From Myxococcales bacterium (lineage in GTDB: Bacteria; Myxococcota_A; Polyangia; Haliangiales; Haliangiaceae), in the NCBI GenBank assembly GCA_016716835.1, contig JADJUW010000001.1, forward strand, positions 3,004,001-3,068,000: a stretch of 64,000 nt of DNA, read 5' to 3'. The notes under the pieces are model-generated. The model was given only the letters and a program-made list of their open reading frames with translations. It was not told the origin of the DNA and searched no databases. Shown here piece by piece: positions 16,092 through 25,877 of this stretch. Within the stretch, counting starts at the first letter, position 1. Every line of letters begins with the position of its first letter. The position numbers and the translations under genes were made by a program.

Positions 16092-17567
16092 TTAGGCTTT
16101 CGCGATGGCGTCGTGCCAGCGACGCAAGTGGCTCGCCACCTCGGGCGCCGGCATGCTCGGCGAAAAGCGCCGCGCCTCGCGCCAAGCATGCGCCACCTCG
16201 TCCTTGCTCTTCCACAGGCCGACGCCGAGTCCGGCGAGGACCGCGGCGCCAAGCGCGGTGGTCTCGAGCATGGCTGGGCGAGAAATCGTCACCCCGAGCA
16301 CGTCGGCCTGAAATTGCATCAGCAAATCGTTGGCCGCGGCGCCGCCATCAACGCGCAAGAGCGACAGCTCCAGGCCGGCGTCCGTGCTCATCGCGCGCAG
16401 GATATCGACGTTTTGCAGCGCCATGCCCTCGAGCGTCGCGCGTGCGATGTGGGCCCTGGTCGTGCCGCGCGTTAGGCCCGAAATGAGGCCGCGTGCCTCG
16501 GGTCGCCAATGCGGCGCGCCGAGTCCAGCAAAAGCCGGCACCACGACAACGCCCCCCGAATCGGGCACCGCTGCCGCGAGCGCCTCGACCTCAGCGGCGC
16601 TGGAAAAAAAGCCTAGGCCATCGCGCAGCCATTGCACGGCGGCACCCGCAATGAACGCCGAGCCCTCAAGCGCATAGGTGACCGACTCGCCCGCAAGCTG
16701 CCACGCCACCGTGGTTAGCAGGCCAGCCTTGGACGCCACCGCCGTATGGCCGGTATTGAGCAGAATGAACGCCCCGGTGCCATACGTGCATTTTGCGGCG
16801 CCAGGGACAAAGCACGCCTGACCAAACAGCGCGGCCTGTTGATCGCCCGCGATGCCCGCGATGGGGATGCCATCGGGCAACCCCGGCAGGCCCACCGTGG
16901 CGCCGAAAACGTGCGACGATGGCAACACCGTTGGCAGCAGCTTGCGCGGCACGCCAAAGAGCGCGAGCAGCTCGTCGCTAAACGCCTGCGCGTGAAGATC
17001 AAATAACAGCGTGCGCGAGGCGTTGGTAACATCCGTGACGTGCAGCGCGCCCTTGCTTAGCCGCGACACCAAGAAGCTATCAATCGTGCCAAACGCCAAA
17101 TCGCCGGCCTCGGCGCGCCCGCGCAGCCCGGCGTGATCGAGCATCCACGCGATCTTGGTCGCCGAAAAATACGGATCGAGCGTGAGCCCGGTGCGCTGTC
17201 GCACCATCGCCTCGTGGCCGGCGTTCTTGAGCTCCGCGCACATCGCGGTGGTGCGCCGGTCTTGCCACACGATGGCGTTGTGCACCGGCCGCCCCGAGGC
17301 GCGCTCCCACAGCACGCTGGTCTCGCGTTGGTTGGTGATCCCAAGCGCCGCGATCGCGCCCGGATCAATCTGCGACGCGCCGAGCGCGCGCCCAAGCGCG
17401 ACCAGCACCGACTGCCAAATATCTTCCGGATCGTGTTCGACCCAGCCGGGCTGCGGATAGAGCTGCCGGAACTCGCTGTAGCCGCGGCCGCGCACTTGCA
17501 ACGCCTCATCGATGACGAGCACGGTGCTGCCGGTGGTGCCTTGATCAATCGCTAGTACATATCTCAT
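16092..17567 (-). CDS. glpK: Glycerol kinase
   Basis: GlpK phosphorylates glycerol to sn-glycerol 3-phosphate, trapping it for lipid synthesis or catabolism. The 491-residue protein matches family length and shows the FGGY-kinase signatures: YVLAIDQGTTGSTVLVID at the start, GITNQRETSVLWERASG, NAIVWQDRRT, IAGDQQAALFGQACF, YGTGAFILLNTG and LRVDGGAAANDLLMQFQAD. It is monocistronic here; no glpF, glpD or glpR gene is seen nearby. Confidence 0.97.
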   Translation of the reverse strand: MRYVLAIDQGTTGSTVLVIDEALQVRGRGYSEFRQLYPQPGWVEHDPEDIWQSVLVALGRALGASQIDPGAIAALGITNQRETSVLWERASGRPVHNAIVWQDRRTTAMCAELKNAGHEAMVRQRTGLTLDPYFSATKIAWMLDHAGLRGRAEAGDLAFGTIDSFLVSRLSKGALHVTDVTNASRTLLFDLHAQAFSDELLALFGVPRKLLPTVLPSSHVFGATVGLPGLPDGIPIAGIAGDQQAALFGQACFVPGAAKCTYGTGAFILLNTGHTAVASKAGLLTTVAWQLAGESVTYALEGSAFIAGAAVQWLRDGLGFFSSAAEVEALAAAVPDSGGVVVVPAFAGLGAPHWRPEARGLISGLTRGTTRAHIARATLEGMALQNVDILRAMSTDAGLELSLLRVDGGAAANDLLMQFQADVLGVTISRPAMLETTALGAAVLAGLGVGLWKSKDEVAHAWREARRFSPSMPAPEVASHLRRWHDAIAKA

Positions 17568-17695
17568 AGCTTAGTAGGTGCTTATCACACACAAGGCGCG
17601 CCGGTCCGCCAAAAGCTCGTCGGATCTGCGACGCGAGTTGGCAGCCGCGTTGACAGCGACATGTCGGCGACGACAACATATTAGACGAGCGATAC

Positions 17696-18583
17696 GTGGC
17701 AGCCAACGAGTGGAAAACCCGGGTTACGAAGGTACAGCCGGTCAAGACGACGCCCGAGGTCGGCGAGGCCTGCCTAGTGCTCATCTACCCGCCGGGCCCC
17801 GACATGGGCCGCCGCTTCGTGCTCGGGCGCGACGAGATTACGCTCGGGCGCGGGCCCGATTGCGATATTCAGGTCGATCGCGATTCGGTGTCGCGCCGCC
17901 ACGCCCGGGTGTTTCGCGTCAACGAACAGTGGATGGGCGAGGACCTCGGCAGCACCAACGGCTCATATGTCAACGACACGCCGATCACGCGCGCGCTGCT
18001 GCGCGATGGCGATTTCCTCAAGATCGGCTCGGTGATTTTTAAGTTTCTCACCGGCGTCGGCGTCGAGGCCGCCTACCACGAAGAAATTTACCGGATGACC
18101 ATCATCGACGCGTTGACCGGCGCGTACAACAAGCGCTACTTCGTCGAGTTTCTCGAACGCGAGGCGGCGCGCTGTTCGCGCTATCGCCGGCCGCTTTCGG
18201 TGATCATGTGCGACATCGACAATTTCAAACAGGTCAACGATCGCTTTGGCCACCTCACCGGTGACTACGTCATTAAGGAGACCTCGCGTCGCCTGCTCGG
18301 CCGCGTGCGCCGCGAAGAATTGCTAGCTCGCTATGGCGGCGAAGAATTCGTCGCCGTGCTGCCCGAAACCGATCACCAGGGTGCACTAATTTTTGGCGAA
18401 CAAGTGCGACGGCTCATCGCGGATGAGGCGTTTGACTACGAAGGCGAGCACTTTTCGGTGAGCATCTCAGTGGGCGTCGCGACGGCGACAAGCCAGGCAA
18501 TTGATATTCAGGCGTTGGTCGGTGAGGCAGATGAAAATTTATTACAGGCCAAGCGCACCGGCAAAAATCGCGTCATAGGCTAA
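17696..18583 (+). CDS. FHA-GGDEF diguanylate cyclase
   Basis: A 295-residue cytosolic signalling protein. The N-terminal FHA domain (~residues 40-110) has ITLGRGPDCDIQVDRDSVSR and GEDLGSTNGSYVNDTPI, which should bind a phosphothreonine. The GGDEF domain (~130-295) has DALTGAYNKRYF, DIDNFKQVNDRFGHLTGD and the active-site YGGEEF, so c-di-GMP synthesis is expected. The product-inhibition site five residues before GGEEF is RREE instead of RxxD, so feedback control may be weak. This layout is known from deltaproteobacterial cyclases such as DgcB of Bdellovibrio. GTG start at 17696. It is convergent with ddl and divergent from glpK. Confidence 0.92.
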   Translation: MAANEWKTRVTKVQPVKTTPEVGEACLVLIYPPGPDMGRRFVLGRDEITLGRGPDCDIQVDRDSVSRRHARVFRVNEQWMGEDLGSTNGSYVNDTPITRALLRDGDFLKIGSVIFKFLTGVGVEAAYHEEIYRMTIIDALTGAYNKRYFVEFLEREAARCSRYRRPLSVIMCDIDNFKQVNDRFGHLTGDYVIKETSRRLLGRVRREELLARYGGEEFVAVLPETDHQGALIFGEQVRRLIADEAFDYEGEHFSVSISVGVATATSQAIDIQALVGEADENLLQAKRTGKNRVIG

Positions 18584-18594
18584 TCGGTTCCTGG

Positions 18595-19554
18595 CTACGT
18601 CGCCGTGGCCAAGATTGCCTCGCACAGGCTGGGATAATCCATCCCCGCGGCCTTGGCGATCTTGGGGATCAGGCTGGTCTTGGTCATGCCCGGCAACGTG
18701 TTGACCTCAAGCACAAACGGCGCGCCGGCGGCATCAAGACGCAGATCGACGCGGCTATAGCCGGTGCAGCCCAGCGCTTGGTGCGTGCGCAGCGCGATCG
18801 CTGACGCGGCCGCTACGATGGCCGGCGCCACCTCGGGCGGCACGAGGTATTGCGTGTCGCTGCGTTGATACTTGGCCTCATAGTCGTAGAGCCCGGTGGC
18901 CGGACGAATTTCGCAGGACCCAAGCGCGCGCTCGCCTAGAATGGCAACGGTCAGCTCGGCGCCCGGCAAAAAGGCTTCGATGAGTGGCGGCCCTTGGTGG
19001 CGACGAGCCAACGCGATGGCGGGCCGTAACTCGGTCGGCGATTGCACAATCGTTAGACCGACGCTCGAGCCTTCGTAGGCGGGCTTAACCACCAACGGAT
19101 AGGTGAAACTCGCGAGCGCGTCGGCGATTTCTGCGTCGTCGGCGGTTTCGCTTAAGACGGTCCATTTGGGGGTCGGAATACCATTCGAATCAAAAATGCG
19201 TTTGGACATGATCTTGTCCATCGCCAGCGCGCTCGCCAGAATGCCCGAGCCGGTGCTCGGAATGCCAAGGCAACGCAAGAGCCCCTGCACCGCGCCGTCT
19301 TCGCCATACGTGCCGTGCAGCGCGTTCCACACCACTTCAATCCGCTGCGCCGCGAGCGCGTCGGCGAGCGACATGCCCTGTTGCCAGTCGATGCCGACTG
19401 CGTCGTAGCCGCGTTCTTGCAGCCCCGCGAGCACGCCGGCGCCACTATTGAGCGACACCGCGCGCTCGGATGACAACCCGCCCATGACGACGCCGATGCG
19501 CTTGCCGGCAAAGGGATGTGGCGCGGATGACGTAGTGGCGCTGGTCTTGGTCAT
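18595..19554 (-). CDS. ddl: D-alanine--D-alanine ligase
   Basis: Ddl joins two D-alanines with ATP to make the dipeptide used by MurF. The 319-residue ATP-grasp protein has the N-terminal RIGVVMGGLSSERAVSLNSG, ALHGTYGEDGAVQGLLRCLG, LVVKPAYEGSSVGLTIV and the C-terminal metal-binding VLEVNTLPGMTKTSLIPKIA. The ATG at 19554 overlaps the murB stop as ATGA, so translation is coupled; the longer open frame upstream lies entirely within murB and has no family support. Confidence 0.96.
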   Translation of the reverse strand: MTKTSATTSSAPHPFAGKRIGVVMGGLSSERAVSLNSGAGVLAGLQERGYDAVGIDWQQGMSLADALAAQRIEVVWNALHGTYGEDGAVQGLLRCLGIPSTGSGILASALAMDKIMSKRIFDSNGIPTPKWTVLSETADDAEIADALASFTYPLVVKPAYEGSSVGLTIVQSPTELRPAIALARRHQGPPLIEAFLPGAELTVAILGERALGSCEIRPATGLYDYEAKYQRSDTQYLVPPEVAPAIVAAASAIALRTHQALGCTGYSRVDLRLDAAGAPFVLEVNTLPGMTKTSLIPKIAKAAGMDYPSLCEAILATAT

Positions 19555-20579
19555 GGGGCATCCTCGCCGACGAGTTTCACTTCTAGTTCTAAGGCGACGC
19601 CGTGGGTTTGCGCAACTTCGTGGCGAACCAGCTCGATGAGCGCGAGCAAGTCCGCCGCGCGCGCGCCGCCGATGTTGACCAACCAATTGGCGTGCACCGG
19701 TGAGCACACGGCGTCGCCGATTTGCGTGCCCTTGAGCCCACAGGCCTCAATAAGGCGACCCGCAAAATCGCCCGGAGGGTTCTTAAAGATCGACCCAGCG
19801 CTCGAAACCTTTTTAGGTTCGCGCTCGTGGCGGCGCTGACGCAGCGCACGAATCTCGGCGTCCATTTCGGCGCGAGGCCGCGGCCGTAGCGCAAGCTGCG
19901 CACCCACAACCAGCTCGCCGCGGCCCAGCTTTGAGTTGCGATAGACAAAGCCGCACGCCGCGTTGTCGCGGCAAACCAGCTCGCCTGTGGCCAAGTTCAC
20001 CGATTCGACGCTAGCGACGACATCTTTGAATTCGCCGACATAGGTGCCCGCGTTCATAATGAGGCCGCCGCCGACCGTGCCTGGCACGCCACCTAAGAAC
20101 TCGACGCCGCCCAGGTCATGTGCAAGCGCGACGCTGAGCACCTTGCCGGTGGAGACGCCGGCCTGCACGTGCATGACGCCGCCTTCGCGCACCTCAAGCG
20201 CCCTAAGGCCGTCCGTAGACAACACGACGCCGCGAATGCCGCCGTCGCGCACGAGCAAATTGGAGCCGCCACCGACCACGGTAAAGGGCAGCGTTTCGGC
20301 GAGCGCAAACCCCACCAGCCATTGCACGTCGGCGATGCTGGCCGGCGCCACGAAGGCATCGGCCGGGCCGCCAATTTTGAGCGTGGTGTGACGGCGCATC
20401 GGCTCGTCAAAGCGCGCGGCGGCGCCAAACCGCTGCGCGATGGACTCGCGTTGTGCGGGGTTGAGCTTGGAATATGGGTTGGCGGGCACTGTCGCGGAGG
20501 CAGGCTCGTCGCGATCGGGGCGCTCATCGCCGACCAGCACGATGCCGTCGTCGATCGGGGCGTGGCCAGAGCTAGTCAT
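19551..20579 (-). CDS. murB: UDP-N-acetylenolpyruvoylglucosamine reductase
   Basis: MurB reduces the enolpyruvyl group to lactyl, giving UDP-MurNAc, using FAD and NADPH. The 342-residue protein has the FAD-binding PCMH-type signatures MRRHTTLKIGGPADAFVAP, FTVVGGGSNLLVRDGGIRG and LGGVPGTVGGGLIMNAG, and the active-site Ser in KVSSAGSIFKNPPGDFAG, followed by LIEACGLKG. Start ATG 20579 lies 8 bases after murC; the frame open further upstream overlaps murC. The N-terminal ~45 residues before the FAD domain are a non-conserved extension. Confidence 0.95.
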   Translation of the reverse strand: MTSSGHAPIDDGIVLVGDERPDRDEPASATVPANPYSKLNPAQRESIAQRFGAAARFDEPMRRHTTLKIGGPADAFVAPASIADVQWLVGFALAETLPFTVVGGGSNLLVRDGGIRGVVLSTDGLRALEVREGGVMHVQAGVSTGKVLSVALAHDLGGVEFLGGVPGTVGGGLIMNAGTYVGEFKDVVASVESVNLATGELVCRDNAACGFVYRNSKLGRGELVVGAQLALRPRPRAEMDAEIRALRQRRHEREPKKVSSAGSIFKNPPGDFAGRLIEACGLKGTQIGDAVCSPVHANWLVNIGGARAADLLALIELVRHEVAQTHGVALELEVKLVGEDAP

Positions 20580-20587
20580 CGCGGCGT

Positions 20588-22060
<1,473 letters not shown>

Positions 22061-22239
22061 CCCCGCTGTACCTAACAGGTTTGCCCGGCAAACTCATCCG
22101 GTAAATCGACGGCTCGATGGGGGCAGGAGACGTCACGGTGGGGACTCGCTTGGTTGAGACCAGGGTACAGTGGCCTAAGATTCAGTTGTCGCTTGTAGTG
22201 TATTCAGATAGTTAGACGAATCGGGAGGCGAATAGCTAT

Positions 22240-22255
22240 TGGCACAATTCGTGCT
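22240..22255 (+). promoter_or_regulatory. Sigma-54 (-24/-12) promoter candidate
   Basis: TGGCACAATTCGTGCT matches the sigma-54 consensus TGGCACRNNNNTTGCW except for one base. It lies in the intergenic stretch before the small exported protein at 22268. Transcription would begin about 11-12 bases after the -12 GC, only a couple of bases before the ATG, giving a nearly leaderless mRNA. An NtrC-type activator is encoded at 28943..30364, but no link is shown. Confidence 0.45.
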
Positions 22256-22267
22256 TCTCATGTCTGC

Positions 22268-22642
22268 ATGAAAAAAATACACATCACCATACTAAGTCTC
22301 GTCCTCTCGGCGCAGGTCGCCGTGGCTGGAAAGCCAGGCGCGACACAAAAAAGTGATGCTCGGTGGAAAGTCGTCGCTGGCGCCAAAGGGCCACCCATCG
22401 TCGTCCGTATCCGTAAACTGGCGCCTGGCGGCAAGTTCGTCTTCAAGCCCGCAACCAAGGGCAATGACACCGTCAATCCCGAGAGGTCCATCATTAGCCG
22501 CTTAGAACCATCAGCAGATCCGCTGATTACGTCAAAGCAATGGACGCTTAACAAAGGCGTCATCATGGCGTCAGAAAGCGATGGTCAAGGCGGCACCCTC
22601 GTATTAATGGGCCTCAAAGCGCTTGGGAATAAGCGTCGTTAG
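22268..22642 (+). CDS. Small exported protein of unknown function
   Basis: A 124-residue protein with a strong signal peptide (MKKIHITILSLVLSAQVAVA, cleavage after AVA). The mature ~104 residues are basic, with no recognised family (VVAGAKGPPIVVRIRKLAPG, TSKQWTLNKGVIMASESDG). Base composition and codon use are more AT-rich than the neighbours. The last codons overlap the end of the convergent methyltransferase gene by 4 bases. A sigma-54-like promoter lies immediately upstream. Confidence 0.65.
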   Translation: MKKIHITILSLVLSAQVAVAGKPGATQKSDARWKVVAGAKGPPIVVRIRKLAPGGKFVFKPATKGNDTVNPERSIISRLEPSADPLITSKQWTLNKGVIMASESDGQGGTLVLMGLKALGNKRR

Positions 22643-23448
22643 TGCCGCGCGACGACTTCGAGCACCAGCGGCGTGATGAGGACGGTATTTGAGTCCTGCT
22701 CGGCGGCGTTGAATTCTGCATTGGCGCGGTCGGCGAAGGCCTGATCAATCTGGCCAAGTTCGAGGATGCGCGCGAGGTTGACGCGGACAAAGGTCGCGGG
22801 CCACTGCCAGCGCAACTCGCCCGGGCGGACGCAAAATAGCCGCGGCGTCGCGGCGACGATTTGCATGTCGTTCTCAGCCAGCAAGCACGGCAACTGCCGC
22901 GCGACGTTAGGATCGCCACCAGTGCCGCGCCAATTGCGCATCACGGTTTCGGTGAACTCTTCGAGCGCGGGCTTGGAAGGGGCGACCCGCCACGTGCCAT
23001 AGTCGTAATATTCGTGAAAGATTGCGACGCCGCCGGGCTTTAGCGCACGCGCGATCTTGGCCACCAAGGTCGCCGGCGATGAGACAAAGATGCCAACCCA
23101 GCGACACCACACCGCGTCGAACTCGGCGATGGGCAGCTCGTCCATCATCAGATCGAGCAATTGCACATCGATGTTGCGATGACCAAGCCCCGCGGCACGC
23201 GCCCGCGCGATGTTGGCGAAGCGCTCCGAGCGTTCGACGCCAAGTACGCTGCCTTGCGGACCAACCAACTCGGCGAGGTCGGTCGTCGCGTAACCCGGGC
23301 CACAACCGACGTCGAGCACGCGGTGGCCGCGCGCGACGCCCGCCTGCCGCCACGTCTCGAGCACGATCGGCCGCCACACTTGATGCTGCAGCGAAAGCCG
23401 CTCCACCTCGTCGTCGTGCGTGCCTAAGACGTAGTCGCGTTCGGTCAT
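22639..23448 (-). CDS. SAM-dependent methyltransferase (class I)
   Basis: A 269-residue soluble Rossmann-fold methyltransferase. Motif I is VLDVGCGPGYATTDLAELVG, followed by the acidic VLGVERSERF and the motif IV-like FDAVWCRWVGIF, with LKPGGVAIFHEYYDYGTW. The substrate is not evident; the ubiquinone/menaquinone-type and small-molecule methyltransferases look alike. ATG 23448 was chosen because MTERDYVLGTHDDE leads into the fold; the open frame upstream is Arg/Cys-rich and probably non-coding. It is divergent from the MFS-like gene. Confidence 0.85.
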   Translation of the reverse strand: MTERDYVLGTHDDEVERLSLQHQVWRPIVLETWRQAGVARGHRVLDVGCGPGYATTDLAELVGPQGSVLGVERSERFANIARARAAGLGHRNIDVQLLDLMMDELPIAEFDAVWCRWVGIFVSSPATLVAKIARALKPGGVAIFHEYYDYGTWRVAPSKPALEEFTETVMRNWRGTGGDPNVARQLPCLLAENDMQIVAATPRLFCVRPGELRWQWPATFVRVNLARILELGQIDQAFADRANAEFNAAEQDSNTVLITPLVLEVVARH

Positions 23449-23500
23449 ATGGTGCCCGACGTTAGCACGTACGCGCACGCGCCGTGGTAGCAAAGACCGC

Positions 23501-24802
23501 ATGTCGCAAGGGCACACGCCAGCGCCGCGCGAGGGGTGGATTCGCGCCAAATTGCGCAACGCCTCGCCGTTGGCATTTAGCCTCTACGGGGTGATTGCGG
23601 CCTTTATGGCCTATTTCGCGATGTATGCGTTTCGCAAGCCGTTTGCGGCGGGCGCCTACGCCGGCGATACGTTTGCGGGCCTGTCGCTCAAGGACGCCTT
23701 GGTCATCGCGCAGGTGTGCGGCTATGCGCTTTCTAAGCTCGCGGGCATTCGGTTTGTTTCGGAATTGTCACACGCAAGGCGCGCGGTGGCGCTGCTGTTA
23801 CTCATCGCGTGGGCAGAGGTGGCGCTGGTGCTATTTGGCGTGGTGCCTCCGAAGTGGCGCGTCGCGGCCATCTTCCTCAACGGCTTGCCGCTCGGCGCGG
23901 TGTGGGGCCTGGTGTTTAGTTTTCTCGAAGGTCGCAAGACCTCCGAGCTGCTCGGCGCGGGCCTGAGCTGCTCGTACATCGTCGCCAGCGGCTATGTGAA
24001 AAGTGCCGGCGCGACGCTGATGCAGACGCAGCACGTGCCCGAGGCGTGGATGCCGGCGGCGACCGGCGCGCTATTTTTGCCGCTGTTTGCGTTTGCGGTG
24101 TGGTTGCTCGCGCAGCTGCCCCCGCCCAGCGCCGAGGAACAGCGCCTGCGCACAACACGGCTGCCCATGCCCGCGGCCGCGCGCCGACAATTTCTCGCGC
24201 GCTTTTTTGCCGGCATCGTGGTGCTGACAGTGCTGTACCTCGTGCTCACCGCGCTGCGCGATTTTCGCGACAACTACGCCGCCGAAATCTGGCGCGAGCT
24301 CGGCCATGGCGGCGACGCCAGCGTGTTTGCGGTGCCCGAGATGTGGATCGCCTTTGGCGTCATGGCGGTGCTTGGCGGCATCTATCTCATCCCGAGCAAT
24401 CGCGGCGCGCTGCTGGCGACGCACGGCATGATGTTTGGCGGCGCGGCGATCATCGCTATTAGCACGGCGCTATGGGATTACGGCGTGCTCTCGGGTTATG
24501 GCTGGATGCTCGGCCTGGGCCTGGGAATGTATCTCGCCTATGTGCCCTTTGGCTGCGTCTTGTTCGACCGCATGTTCGCGGCCACCGGCACGCTTGGCAC
24601 CTCGGTGTTTCTCATCTACGTCGCCGATGCGGTGGCCTATGGCGGCTCGGTGGGCCTGGTGCTGTATAAGCATCTGGGCCACGCTGACATGCAAAAGGTC
24701 GCGTTCATGCGCGCCTTTGCCTATGGCGGCGCCGCGCTATGCCTGGTCGGCTTTGCCTTTTCGGCGTGGTATTTTTCGCGGCGGTCGGTGGCGCAGCGCT
24801 AG
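23501..24802 (+). CDS. MFS-like membrane protein, DUF5690 type
   Basis: A 433-residue protein with about 12 predicted transmembrane helices. The start (FSLYGVIAAFMAYFAMYAF, RKPFAAGAYAG) and GLPLGAVWGLVFSFLEGRKTSELLGAGL resemble the DUF5690 family, a sub-branch of the major facilitator superfamily common in Bacteroidota and some Myxococcota. RKPF after TM1 and GYALSKLAGIRFVSE after TM2 are the typical conserved blocks. Transport substrate unknown; the glycerol-phosphate antiporter GlpT is a distant relative by fold. Confidence 0.8.
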   Translation: MSQGHTPAPREGWIRAKLRNASPLAFSLYGVIAAFMAYFAMYAFRKPFAAGAYAGDTFAGLSLKDALVIAQVCGYALSKLAGIRFVSELSHARRAVALLLLIAWAEVALVLFGVVPPKWRVAAIFLNGLPLGAVWGLVFSFLEGRKTSELLGAGLSCSYIVASGYVKSAGATLMQTQHVPEAWMPAATGALFLPLFAFAVWLLAQLPPPSAEEQRLRTTRLPMPAAARRQFLARFFAGIVVLTVLYLVLTALRDFRDNYAAEIWRELGHGGDASVFAVPEMWIAFGVMAVLGGIYLIPSNRGALLATHGMMFGGAAIIAISTALWDYGVLSGYGWMLGLGLGMYLAYVPFGCVLFDRMFAATGTLGTSVFLIYVADAVAYGGSVGLVLYKHLGHADMQKVAFMRAFAYGGAALCLVGFAFSAWYFSRRSVAQR

Positions 24803-24812
24803 CGCGGAGTTG

Positions 24813-25823
24813 CTACGGCTGCAACTCGGCGCGGTCGAGTGACCAGCTAAACGCACAGACGCCGTCCACACATGCGAAAATGAAGTTGTTGAAGATTGCC
24901 ACATGCTCGCCTTGCGCGAGCAAGGCGTGTTGTAGCGCCGGCGCGGTTTCGGCGCTCGCACGTGCATACAGTTCGACGCCAAGGTCGCCAACCGACACCA
25001 TGGTAGTCGTCGTCACGGTGAGCTGGCAGCTGCGGATCAGGCTTTCGTGTGCAATCGAACACAAGATGCGAGCATTGCCGGCTTGGAAGTCTTTTACCAG
25101 ACCATACGTCGTTTCGACCGCCGGCACGGCTAGCTTGTCATAGACATCGCCGCTCAGCTCGGCGAGGGCGTAGAACGCGACATCGTCGTTTTGGTACGCC
25201 TCGCCATCCATGGCGCTGCACCAGCCAAGGCCGGTGAGCGCCCATGCCGCTTGGTCATCGAAGGCGGCCATCGTTGCGGGGCTGGCCTCGTTTAAGAATG
25301 CCATCTCCTGACCAAGCCACACCGCGGAGCCATCGATCGTCCGCAGCATGAAGCCATCGGCGGCCACATTTGTGACCATTGCGGGCTGGCGTTCAATCAA
25401 CGTCGCAACCTTTTGCGATGACGTGTTAAAATTTACTTGGTGAAAGCGCAGCTCGATAGAGGCGCGTGGCCCCCACGTTGGCATGATGCCAGGGGCGGGT
25501 AAGGTATCGACGTTCGCCGACAGAACGGCATACTCCCAAATGCCCGGCTCGACGTTGGGCATGTCAACTTGCCATTGCACGCGGCGCGCGGTGGCTACGC
25601 CAGAAACGCCAGTTGGTTGATTTGGACCAGGCGGATCTTGCGGAACGGCTGGGCTAGTTGGCTCTGTTGGACTTGGCATTGGCTGCGCGGGATCTGGTTC
25701 ACCTGGCCCGCGCTCCGCCAAGCAACCGCCAGCCATCGCTAGCAACAGCGCGCCAGTGCCCAGCCATGGTGAGCGCGCAGCGTGCGTCGCCGTGAATATT
25801 TTTTTCGCCGTGTGTTGGTTCAT
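24813..25823 (-). CDS. Lipoprotein of unknown function
   Basis: A 336-residue lipoprotein. The signal peptide ends in the lipobox LAMAGGC (Cys about residue 34), followed by a Pro-rich linker (QPMPSPTEPTSPAVPQDPPG) that spaces the domain from the membrane. The body is beta-rich with no recognised domain. ATG 25823 is preceded by GGAGGAAATTCG, an excellent ribosome binding site, whereas the longer frame has none. Paired Cys residues (LCSIAHESLIRSC, ACVDGVC) suggest disulfides. It is convergent with the MFS-like gene. Confidence 0.75.
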   Translation of the reverse strand: MNQHTAKKIFTATHAARSPWLGTGALLLAMAGGCLAERGPGEPDPAQPMPSPTEPTSPAVPQDPPGPNQPTGVSGVATARRVQWQVDMPNVEPGIWEYAVLSANVDTLPAPGIMPTWGPRASIELRFHQVNFNTSSQKVATLIERQPAMVTNVAADGFMLRTIDGSAVWLGQEMAFLNEASPATMAAFDDQAAWALTGLGWCSAMDGEAYQNDDVAFYALAELSGDVYDKLAVPAVETTYGLVKDFQAGNARILCSIAHESLIRSCQLTVTTTTMVSVGDLGVELYARASAETAPALQHALLAQGEHVAIFNNFIFACVDGVCAFSWSLDRAELQP

Positions 25824-25877
25824 CGAATTTCCTCCACCGCCCGTATAACGTCGAGGAAGGCGCAACCCCTAGCCAAT

